Shown in pieces: positions 10,114-21,000 of a stretch of DNA of 64,000 bases. The stretch is from Irpex lacteus (lineage: Eukaryota; Basidiomycota; Agaricomycetes; Polyporales; Irpicaceae), in contig MQVO02000005.1 of the NCBI GenBank assembly GCA_001986395.2, positions 1,426,001 through 1,490,000 of the forward strand, read 5' to 3'. Each line of letters opens with the position of its first letter. Position 1 is the first letter of the stretch. The translations under genes and the position numbers were made by a program. The notes under the pieces were generated by a model, which saw only the letters and a program-made list of their open reading frames with translations, made no database searches and had not been told where the DNA came from.

Positions 10114-12411
10114 GCACCTGTAACTCCTGGCAACCCAGCCTAATTAGGCTGTGATGCGGGTATACGCTTCCACGCCTAATTAGCCTGCTCCTTGCTGAAT
10201 CGCTGCACTGCCAGTTTACTGCGAAATGTACGCCTTTTACAGTAAGAAGTACAGTCTTTACTCAACTAAGTAATTAGTACTGTCGACGCAGGTCGACGCC
10301 TGTGCCAACGCCCATCAAGCATTCATCAACGTCCATCAATCGTGAGTCCGCCCGTGCGCTCGTCGTCGGTTACCATCAGTAAGTGATCCTCGCTGCTCCG
10401 CTTATCTCCCTCGACGTCTTCCGACCCGTGCTCACTGTCCCCGACGATGAGCACGTCCTGTGAGTATCTCCCTTGGTTCCCCTTCGTTTTTCTTGATTCT
10501 TTTGTGCATTATGGGGTAATGCTAGCTGTAGAATACGATTATGACGTCCGATTAATATAATATCCGCTAGATCTTGTATGAGAGGCTGATCTATGAGTGG
10601 CCATAGGGGTACCCACCCCCATGGAAGTCTGGTTCTTCAAGCTACCATCTACTAAGCTTAGTATATTGTTTATGGGTGTATATGTGACTGTATGGGATTG
10701 TAGGTGAGTGCATTAAGTGACTGGTAACAGTGCAGTAGACTGACCAGTTTGTGCTATAGAGGGTAGTGTTCACAACATCATCCTGGCTTGGGAGACTGTA
10801 TATACATACTCTATACTGTCTACCCAACCATATATGAATATTGTACGATTTTAGCTGAGTTTTATACGGGCTAGATCATGTGTGGAGCCTTTGATCTCCT
10901 CCTCCTCCCCCTGGTACTGAAGCGCCCTCCCCTACCTCGTACAGACGCGGCGGCCTCAGGGCGATAGTACGAATACATAGAATACATACTTAATCAACCA
11001 TTTACGAGTTTCCACGCCCCCGCCGTGGCTACTTACGATGCTATGGGGTCAACAGTGTGAGAAGAAGCGAAATTGACAGATTTACCACCTACCTGAGTGC
11101 AATACAGGGTTCTACATGAATGGGGGACAAGAAGTAAGCTCAGAATCGTAATCAGCGCACTCAAAAACCCCTACCAGAGACCCTACAGTGAGGGGAGACG
11201 AGCTGTACAGCTCCAGGAATGAGCGGACATTGCTAGGTTAGGCCGGTGCAGCAGTATTCACAGTCAATCCTATGTGATCTCATGCACCTCTGACTATCTT
11301 CTATGTACCTGCAGCTGTAGAGCTCGCCTCCCATCGATTTATGGTCTCTGGTAAGGGTTTTTGAGTGCGCTGATTATGATTCTGAGCTTACTTCTTGTCC
11401 CCCATTCATGTAGAACCCTGTATTGCACTCAGGTAGGTGGTAAATCTGTCAATTTCGCTTCTTCTCACACTGTTGACCCCATAGCATCGTAAGTAGCCAC
11501 GGCGGGGGCGTGGAAACTCGTAAATGGTTGATTAAGTATGTATTCTATGTATTCGTACTATCGCCCTGAGGCCGCCGCGTCTGTACGAGGTAGGGGAGGG
11601 CGCTTCAGTACCAGGGGGAGGAGGAGGAGATCAAAGGCTCCACACATGATCTAGCCCGTATAAAACTCAGCTAAAATCGTACAATATTCATATATGGTTG
11701 GGTAGACAGTATAGAGTATGTATATACAGTCTCCCAAGCCAGGATGATGTTGTGAACACTACCCTCTATAGCACAAACTGGTCAGTCTACTGCACTGTTA
11801 CCAGTCACTTAATGCACTCACCTACAATCCCATACAGTCACATATACACCCATAAACAATATACTAAGCTTAGTAGATGGTAGCTTGAAGAACCAGACTT
11901 CCATGGGGGTGGGTACCCCTATGGCCACTCATAGATCAGCCTCTCATACAAGATCTAGCGGATATTATATTAATCGGACGTCATAATCGTATTCTACAGC
12001 TAGCATTACCCCATAATGCACAAAAGAATCAAGAAAAACGAAGGGGAACCAAGGGAGATACTCACAGGACGTGCTCATCGTCGGGGACAGTGAGCACGGG
12101 TCGGAAGACGTCGAGGGAGATAAGCGGAGCAGCGAGGATCACTTACTGATGGTAACCGACGACGAGCGCACGGGCGGACTCACGATTGATGGACGTTGAT
12201 GAATGCTTGATGGGCGTTGGCACAGGCGTCGACCTGCGTCGACAGTACTAATTACTTAGTTGAGTAAAGACTGTACTTCTTACTGTAAAAGGCGTACATT
12301 TCGCAGTAAACTGGCAGTGCAGCGATTCAGCAAGGAGCAGGCTAATTAGGCGTGGAAGCGTATACCCGCATCACAGCCTAATTAGGCTGGGTTGCCAGGA
12401 GTTACAGGTGC
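10114..12411. mobile_element. Foldback palindromic element, inner (nested)
   Basis: 2298 bp. Begins GCACCTGTAACTCCTGG and ends with its reverse complement. Flanked by the 6-bp duplication TAATAT (10108-10113 and 12412-12417); the uninterrupted opposite arm of the outer element has a single TAATAT at this point (15153-15158). The arms of about 1.1 kb (10114-11216 and 11309-12411) differ at only a few bases; the unique spacer is about 92 bp. The GCACC start resembles the outer element's right end. The mirrored ORF pair 10642-10827/11698-11883 has no recognisable product. Confidence 0.92.
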
Positions 12412-13964
12412 TAATATGGAGTGTGGCCAGGTGGTAGTGTCCCAATAAGGCTACGATTGCGGGCGCTTATTTTGGCGATTTTGATCGTGGCTACAGAATT
12501 GATGGGGCATGGTATTGGTGCAGCCCCCTGGTTGTTTTAGGGAAACTTTATGTAGAAATGTTCTATAGACTTGTGGGATTCAGAATATATAATTACTTTG
12601 GCCAGGGGATGTCTAGAAAGTGTACAAAATGCGATTCAATATCAGATCTAGCCAGATCTGGATCTGATGCACACAGATCCTTTTCCAGCACCTGAACCGG
12701 TTGGGGGATCCTCTAGTAAATTTAGGATAGTGACATTGGGTATATAGAGCATGTCTGGGCAAGTTTTGGGGCTTATCAGACGGCGGCTTGATATGGATCT
12801 GCATGGGGGTGCCTGAAAATGTGGCCAGGTTGATCCAGGGTGAATGGGGGGGCCTAATAATAATCAGAGACGTTTATCCTAATTCTACATAGTGTAATAA
12901 CAAGTATCAGAAGGAATTTTGACGATAGCTTCACTGGTGGGGGAGATATGACCCATGTGCTCCTCCTCCCCTCCCCCTCCCAAAAAAGCGCCTACAGCAG
13001 CTTGCAGCTTTAATGGGGGGCTTTAGCAAATATTCATAATTATATTTGGGTGTGTTATACACGTCCTGATGTAGTTTTCAGGCCTCAATCACGTGTCTAG
13101 ATGGAGATCTGTAGGGGTGTGCCTGACACTGTGGCCAGGCTGATCAGGGAGAAAGGAATGGTTCAAATAATGATCTGGAGCGTGTTTTCTAATATCCCAT
13201 ACAATATCTATAGTATACAAAAAGAACTGGGACGATAGCTTTACTGGTGGGTGAGATCTGGACCATGTGCTCCTCCTCCCCTGGACCCCTCCCAAAAGTC
13301 GCGCTATTTTAGGGGAGGGATTGATGGGGGGCCTTAGATATTTTAGGACATTGTTGTAGAGTATATATGACACGTCTGTATCATTTTCTGAGTCCCCCAG
13401 AGCGTGTCTTCATATTGCAATCAACTGGTCACATGACACTGTGGCCAGCTCTCTACAGACAGGATGGGGGACTCTGGCAATCAACTAAGCCTCAGATATA
13501 CGTGCCCTGTATTCCCCTAACATGATCCAAAATGAATTTTGATGTTAGCTACTCTGGGGGTGGCTCATTGAGGATGTCTTCCTCCTTCTTCTCCTCCCCT
13601 CCAAAAAGTGTCCTCCCATGGATCACACACTCAGGGGAGGGCGACAATAACACTTGGACATTATGACGAAACATATGAACAATGTATATACCAAGTTTCA
13701 GGTTCCCCCTATCAGTACTTCTTCCCCCATGCATCATACAGTGCAGAACACAGGGTTAGGTTACATATGTCACAGTCATGTACTTGGATGCATTGTCTCA
13801 CTTGTGTCTCTGCCAGTGTATATCAGTGCTGTGAACGCTCTAGGGGGGGTAATAATGATGGGGGAGGGCTGAAACTTGGCACACATATGCCCTTTATGTC
13901 AGGTAATATTGTACAAGTGTTATTTGGACCCTCCTCTGAGTATGTGATCCATGGGAGGACGCTT

Positions 13965-14900
13965 TTTGGAGGGGAGGAGGAGAAGGAGGAAGACATCCTC
14001 AATGAGCCACCCCCAGAGTAGCTAACATCAAAATTCATTTTGGATCATGTTAGGGGAATACAGGGCACGTATATCTGAGGCTTAGTTGATTGCCAGAGTC
14101 CCCCATCCTGTCTGTAGAGAGCTGGCCACAGTGTCATGTGACCAGTTGATTGCAATATGAAGACACGCTCTGGGGGACTCAGAAAATGATACAGACGTGT
14201 CATATATACTCTACAACAATGTCCTAAAATATCTAAGGCCCCCCATCAATCCCTCCCCTAAAATAGCGCGACTTTTGGGAGGGGTCCAGGGGAGGAGGAG
14301 CACATGGTCCAGATCTCACCCACCAGTAAAGCTATCGTCCCAGTTCTTTTTGTATACTATAGATATTGTATGGGATATTAGAAAACACGCTCCAGATCAT
14401 TATTTGAACCATTCCTTTCTCCCTGATCAGCCTGGCCACAGTGTCAGGCACACCCCTACAGATCTCCATCTAGACACGTGATTGAGGCCTGAAAACTACA
14501 TCAGGACGTGTATAACACACCCAAATATAATTATGAATATTTGCTAAAGCCCCCCATTAAAGCTGCAAGCTGCTGTAGGCGCTTTTTTGGGAGGGGGAGG
14601 GGAGGAGGAGCACATGGGTCATATCTCCCCCACCAGTGAAGCTATCGTCAAAATTCCTTCTGATACTTGTTATTACACTATGTAGAATTAGGATAAACGT
14701 CTCTGATTATTATTAGGCCCCCCCATTCACCCTGGATCAACCTGGCCACATTTTCAGGCACCCCCATGCAGATCCATATCAAGCCGCCGTCTGATAAGCC
14801 CCAAAACTTGCCCAGACATGCTCTATATACCCAATGTCACTATCCTAAATTTACTAGAGGATCCCCCAACCGGTTCAGGTGCTGGAAAAGGATCTGTGTG
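13965..14900 (+). repeat. Three tandem about 310-bp units in foldback arm
   Basis: Units start near 13965, 14276 and 14586. Each opens with a G-rich GGGAGGGG...GGAGGAGGAG run. CACC(A/C)-type and TAGCTATCGTC-like motifs, CTGGCCACA and a closing CTATATAC-like stretch then recur in the same order. Copies are diverged. The mirror units lie in the left arm (about 12670-13605). Confidence 0.6.
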
Positions 14901-15455
14901 CATCAGATCCAGATCTGGCTAGATCTGATATTGAATCGCATTTTGTACACTTTCTAGACATCCCCTGGCCAAAGTAATTATATATTCTGAATCCCACAAG
15001 TCTATAGAACATTTCTACATAAAGTTTCCCTAAAACAACCAGGGGGCTGCACCAATACCATGCCCCATCAATTCTGTAGCCACGATCAAAATCGCCAAAA
15101 TAAGCGCCCGCAATCGTAGCCTTATTGGGACACTACCACCTGGCCACACTCCATATTAGGCATCCAGATGGGATCTGATATACCCCCCCTAGGCCCTGGA
15201 AGCGGTATTTTTTTGATGTGGCCACTTTTCAGCCTTTTACGCTTTTGGGCGCTTTTTTGATCTCTTTATTGATCCCATCAATATGTGGCCACAGGTACCC
15301 TCCCAATATAGGCAGTACACACAATATCGACGAGCAGGCTTTTCTGAAAAGGCCCTGCCTTTAGTAGGGGGCCTCATGAAAAGCAGTAGTTGAATAAAGA
15401 TTTACTAATGATGAGGGCTTTTGTAATAAAATGGTACATGGTCTGGTGCGAGATT

Positions 15456-16724
15456 ACACGCAACGGGCACTCGTTCGAGTGGCGACCACTTCACGAGAAG
15501 TGCTTTGAATCAATAAAGAACCTAGCGTGTAAGGTGCCGATTCTACGGCCAATCAGTCCTGCAGCTGGCGAGACAATCTGGGTGATATGTGATGCCTCGC
15601 TGCATGGCGTGGGAGCATTGTATGGGCAGGGACCGAACTGGGAGTCATGTCGCCCCGCTGGTCTCATGTCAAAAAAGTTCACCACTGCGCAGCATGCGTA
15701 TAGGGTGTCGGAGACGGAGACATTGGCAATCCTGGAGGCGTTGCTGAAATGGGAGGATAAGCTGATGGGATATCCCATTCATATTATCTCTGACCACGAG
15801 GCGCTGCAATTCTTCAAGACGCAGAAGCTGTCTCCCAGGCAGACTAGGTGGATGGAATACTTCGAACGGTATTCATACGAGATCACGTACGTACAGGGGG
15901 TACGCAATAAAGTGGCGGACGTCATGTCCCGCTACTACGAATCGGACCTGGACGGTGAGGCGCATACGTTCGATGAATACGTCATCGCGGACTTCGTACT
16001 GGACCCAACGGGAGAGGACCTGCCAAGGGGCAGGCTGGAGGAAGTCCAAAAGATGAAGGAAGGGATGGCGTCGATCCCATTGAGGTTCGAAGCACGGCAA
16101 ATCACTGACGAGGAGGATCGCACGAAAGAGGCCCAGGAGCTTTGGGAGAACCGTGAGGATCCCTCCCCCATCATCCCGGAGGAAGCGGTGAACCCTCTGC
16201 CTGATCGTATCGCACGATATGAGGGATTCATAGAGGCGGTGAAGGTTGGATACGGAGAGGACGTGATGTTCTCAAAGGTGTTGGAGAACGTGGAACACCA
16301 CGCCGCGTTCAAGATGCGTGACGGGCTACTGTTCACTAAGAACAGGGCGGACCGTGAGGTATTGTGCGTACCACGGGGAATGATGGGAAAGATGTCCCTG
16401 ATTCACGTTGTCATCGACAACGCTCACTCTACCATTGGTCACTTCGGGAATCGAAAGACGGCTGACTACGTCAGGAGATGGTACTGGTGGCCGTCCTTGA
16501 CCAAGGACGTCGCAGCGTTCTGTAAAAGCTGCGGGGTATGTCAGACGACGAAAACGTCGCCGTTAAGACCAGCAGGACTACTGCACTCACTGCCGGTCCC
16601 AAAGCAGCCATGGACGTCCATAGCAATGGACTTTATAGGACCATTCCCGCGATCCGATGAGTACGACTATGTGTGGGTGGTACTGTGTCGACTAACGTCG
16701 GAGGTGCACCTGTCCCCTGTCCCC
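15456..16724 (+). CDS. RNase H and N-terminal integrase part of pol
   Basis: Continues RT in frame after the foldback element. RNase H shows VICDASLHGVGALYGQG (first Asp), SETETLAILEALLKWEDKL (Glu), ISDHEAL (Asp) and NKVADVMSRYY (Asp). Integrase follows: an HHCC zinc-binding segment (AHSTIGHFGNRK, then FCKSCGVC) and the first catalytic Asp in SIAMDFIGPF. The frame is lost near 16721-16727, where CCCCGG appears to hold one extra base. Dropping one restores the frame into the next segment, leading to the second integrase Asp. This single-base frameshift inactivates integrase in this copy unless it is an assembly error. Confidence 0.88.
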
Positions 16725-17727
16725 GGTTACTACCACGGTAACTGCATCAGAGTTGGCTTGGATATACGTACGAGACATTGTACGACTTCATGGTGTTGCG
16801 GAATCCATTGTGTCTGACCGGGATTCCAAGTTCACGTCTGCATTTTGGAAGGAAGTGCATCGACTTCTGGGCACCAGACTACTGATGTCCACCGCGTTTC
16901 ACCCTCAGACCGACAGGGCAACTGAACGGGTTAACCGCTCGATTGGGCAGGTACTGAGGTCGATGATCAGTCCTGACCAAAGAGACTGGAGGCGAAAGCT
17001 ACCGATGGTGGAGTTCGCACTGAACTCCACAGCGAGCAGCACCACTGGGTTTGCACCCTTCGAGCTAACGAGGAGCTACATGCCACGCATGGTGCAGCAG
17101 GTTGGGCAAACTGAGCTCCCGGGGGTGGGTCAGTTTGCAGACGCAGTGATGGAAACATTGGAGGCTGCGCACGACTCAATCATCGAGAGTCGAGTGATAC
17201 AGACACACCACGCGAACAAACGACGACGGGACGAGAACGTCGATGAAGGAAAGGTGAAGCCGATCGAGGTGGGCGACAAGGTCTACTTAGCCACGGCTAA
17301 TTTGAACCTGCCGAAGGGCAGAGCGCGTAAACTGGTACCCAAATTCATTGGGCCGTATACGGTAGTGAAAGCGAATGCAACCACTTCAAACTATACGATT
17401 GATCTGCCTGAAGATCTAAAAAAGCGACGAATACACCCTGTATTCCACGTCAGTCGACTACGTCGACACGAACCAAACGACGATACGCGTTTCCCATCGC
17501 GAGAGGTCAACGTGTACTACGACCTGGGAAACCCTAAGGATAAACTGTGGAACGTAGATAGTATCATAAACCACGGAAAGGTGGGGCGGACGATGAAGTT
17601 CCTAGTACGATGGAACTTAGGCGATGAAACATGGGAGCCGTTGTCCCGCGTAAGCGACCTCACAGCGCTGGACGAATATCTAGTGGTGCAGGGGGCGAAA
17701 ACAGTCAAGGATCTGAGATGGTCCTAA
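16725..17727 (+). CDS. Integrase C-terminal part with chromodomain
   Basis: Continues integrase in the +1 frame. It carries the second catalytic Asp (SIVSDRDSKFTSAFW) and the Glu (TDRATERVNRSIGQ), then the GPY/F module (FIGPYTVVK), HPVFHVSRLRR, and a chromodomain-like end (WNVDSIINH, FLVRWNLGDETWEPLS, LTALDEYL). A chromodomain fused to integrase defines chromoviruses and is known to target insertion to marked chromatin. The stop is TAA at 17725-17727. It is separated from the upstream part only by the apparent one-base insertion at 16721-16727. Confidence 0.88.
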
Positions 17728-17911
17728 TAACGCTCCCGTGCACCTGTAGTGTAGTGTAGATTAGATAACAAAGCTAAACGGTAATCTGGGCGCCCAGGGC
17801 CCGGGACGCCGGCGTGACTGATCTCAGATCCAATCACCGGCAGCTGGACCAACCAACTGCGGGGAATGGCCGCATATGTCCTCCCGCCTCTCAAGCGATC
17901 GAGGACCGCAA

Positions 17912-18050
17912 ATTTTCATTTCTTTTTCTTTTCAATCTCTATTTCCATTTCGTCTCTCTCCCTCCTACTACGACGACCACCTGCGTGCGTTCGTGTTTTC
18001 CCAACCCACCACTCCCCTCTATTACACCACTTCCCTAGTTCCCCGCCACA
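17912..18050 (+). promoter_or_regulatory. Pyrimidine-rich leader before third ORF
   Basis: A long C/T-rich tract (TTTCTTTTTCTTTTCAATCT and continuing) between pol and the ATG at 18062. C/T-rich tracts are common just upstream of transcription starts in basidiomycetes, so this may be a separate promoter or leader for the third ORF. Confidence 0.35.
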
Positions 18051-18061
18051 CACCTTGCCGT

Positions 18062-21000
18062 ATGCCTTCGCATACGTCCACAGACGGACGGAGGTTGGCC
18101 TCAGAGCGACCTCCGAGAGCAGACTCGCGTGGACGGTCGCGAGATCGTTCCCCGCCCGCACGAAGACGACGACGGTCGCGGTCGTCGAGCAGTGAGTCGA
18201 GGTCGCGTTCGCGTGGGACGGGACCGTCGAAACGACGGAGGCAGGAGAGCAGGGGGCCGCCCTGGATCTTTTCTCAGGACGTGGCGGCTGTCACGCACGA
18301 CGACCGCTGCAACGATTGCTGCCGGTGGATCGTTCACCGGGTAACGGCACCGCGAGACGACACGTTCAACGCGGCGAAGGATGACGAGGCCGGATATTGG
18401 CAGGACACCCTGCGGAAGGACGGGTGGATGAGTCGGGACGACGTGTCGGATTACGTCGCAGAAAATACGAGTGAGTCATCTCCAACCGGTGGTGAGGACT
18501 CAAAGGGGGGGAGGAGTAAGGGCCCTACCTCAGATAACAAGGGAAAGCGGTCGCAGAAGGCAACCGTAGAAGAAGTCGAAGACGAGGACGTACCAATGCC
18601 GCCAGCAAAGACGACAGACAGTCTAAGCGAGCGTATTTCGGTCCCAGACGCACGGCCTACCCCCGATGCCGAACCTATCAAGGCGTTAGAAGATACGATC
18701 GCAGAGCGCAACCAAAAGGTCAAGTACCTGGAGGAATTGACCGAGTCATTGAGGCGACGACTCGAGAAGCACGGAGAGACGGTGGACAACACCTGGTCGA
18801 TACGCGCAGCGGGATTGACGGACGAAGAACTCACGACGTCCATCAACACGCAAGAGATCCACGACCAGTTCTACGGGTCGGATAGTGACGACGAGGCGGA
18901 ATTCGAGGTGGATAGTGAGAAGCAGCTATCCAAGAGACGAAAGGAGGGACTGCGGCGAGGCACGTGGGTCAAACGTACGAGCCGCGACCCCTCATACGAC
19001 CGTATGGACACGGACGAGGCGAAGGCTAAGGAACCCGCACGACCCCTCGGTGACCGACTAGGGCACGCAGACGGGCTCGCAGCAATGCCTCAGAGGACGC
19101 CGCCCCTAGTATCTCCAGTACCAGAAGGAGTGTACAAGAACACCACCCTCGTGCACGATCCCAACGGCGCTCACAGTACGGTGAGCGTTGAATGGATCGC
19201 CAATCACTGCGTAGCGGAACGTGATGCTGAGGGTAACTTGTGGTTAGCAAGGCCGGCAAGCGGCAGATCACGATTCCTGAGACTACTGAGATGTACTAAT
19301 ATATAATAAGTTATAATGATCATATGAGTTGTTACTTATCAAATAGAAATTTAGTAAAACTATGTTGAAATAATACACACTTGCTTTAAGTAAAACATAA
19401 CACGTTAACATTAGAAATTAGTCATATCATCAAATCAGTTTTGTTGCTGTAGAATGCATTTGATTTGACACAGCGATATCATGAATAAAATAAAGTTTAA
19501 TTCATACTTATGTCACTATCAAAGATCATTCAACCTGTAAAACAGGACTGATATTTTCTCTATATCTTTTGGACCAGAGAAGATATTGAATTTTTTAGAT
19601 CATATTCAGAACTCTAGTTAAAATACAATCCCAGTAAGGTATGTATTGATTCTGACATCAAACTACAAGGGTGTCATGTGATGTTATTTAAAAAAAGCAA
19701 AATGTAAGAATAAGTGCTCAAGAAGAAGAAGAAATGAAAGAATTGCCTTTTTAGGCAATTTAAGAAGACCTATTAGTTATAACAATCATTGAAGCAATAG
19801 AAAACTGTAGACTTGAAAGTGTTTTTCATTTGCAGCAAGTCAAAGTTTGTTACTCTAGTTACACAATTAAGTAACTTTAATCAACACCTTGACACAATTA
19901 TTACAGTGTTCTGTTCATCAAAGTTTTTGAATTTTGAAATTTGGGTAAGCAAACTTTTCTTACTGTTGTTATTGTAGTAAGTAACTTTTATTGCCACTGT
20001 AATGACTTCAAAACACTTCAGATATTAATAAAAGTGTTCAAACTTCGCACTTTTTGTGACAATTTTCTTCATATCTTTTGAAATATTCCTTCTATTGAAA
20101 TTCTGAGCTCAAATTCAGAATCCTGGGGAAAATTCAGTCCAGATGACATATATATCCATTTTACATCAAAATATATTGATGTCATGTGATCTGCATCAAA
20201 AACGTGTCAATTGTCAAAATAAGCGCTCATAAACGTAAACAACATGCTGTGTTACTCCTTTAGGCAATTTAGTAACACCTACTCTTGATGTTCTCTGAAC
20301 TAATGCAATTTTTCAATTTTTCAACTATCAGTAAGTATAAAGTTTGTTACTGTTGTTACTGAAGTAAGTAAACTTACTTACCGCTTTGTTACCCCTATTC
20401 ATCTCATATATACTCATATTTACACAGTAAACACATCTACTTACCCATCAAGCACTTACCAGTTATGTTATCAAATTTCTCTACTTACCCGTATAGACCC
20501 TATACAAAATATAGTAAGTAAGTCTTACCCATCCTTACATACTCTAACAAGCCTCCTAGCACTCATTCTTACGTTAGAAAGCCCCCCAACATCCATTTCA
20601 AATATATTTTCATGTATTTAAATATTTTTATATCATAGGTTATGACTGTGCTGACACATTGCTAATGATGCCATTTTGGAAACTGGCGCTGACCGGTCAG
20701 CGCCAGTTTCCAAATTCTCGTGATATCCTCTTACTAGGTGGGCCGGGCTCTATTTGTGCATGTTTACTATGTTTCAAGTATGGAAATCCAAAGGTCACTG
20801 GTTCCAATCCTGTAGGTGCCACTTTTTGCATCTTTCTTTCAAGGCTGAAAGTGGATCAATAAAATTCGAAAAAATCAGAATATATTACGTCATGCCCTCT
20901 GATATACTATGATACTCATGAGTTACATATACAAAGCCATAAATAGGTACCAACCTTGAATTATCCACATATTTGGTCAGGAGGAAAAGGGAAAAAAATC

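Larger units (their letters stand above)
9816..15449. mobile_element. Foldback (FB-like) palindromic element, outer
   Basis: The 6-bp target duplication GAGATT (9810-9815 and 15450-15455) gives exact ends. Without the nested 2304 bp it is about 3.33 kb, almost wholly two inverted arms of about 1.5 kb around a spacer near 13660-13910 (symmetry centre 13785). The arms look near-perfect except at the outer 100 bp (CAGGGGACC versus GCACCAGACC starts) and near the centre. Each arm contains about three degenerate tandem units of about 310 bp, an architecture known from Drosophila FB elements. Mirror-image ORFs (for example 12613-12804 minus and 14766-14957 plus) are by-products of symmetry; no transposase is present. 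Confidence 0.9.

Noticed and set aside
10642..14957. Identical ORFs on opposite strands (61, 63 and 94 codons) as duplicated genes
   Set aside because: They are exact mirror images about the foldback symmetry centres (11262.5 and 13785), with no recognisable product.
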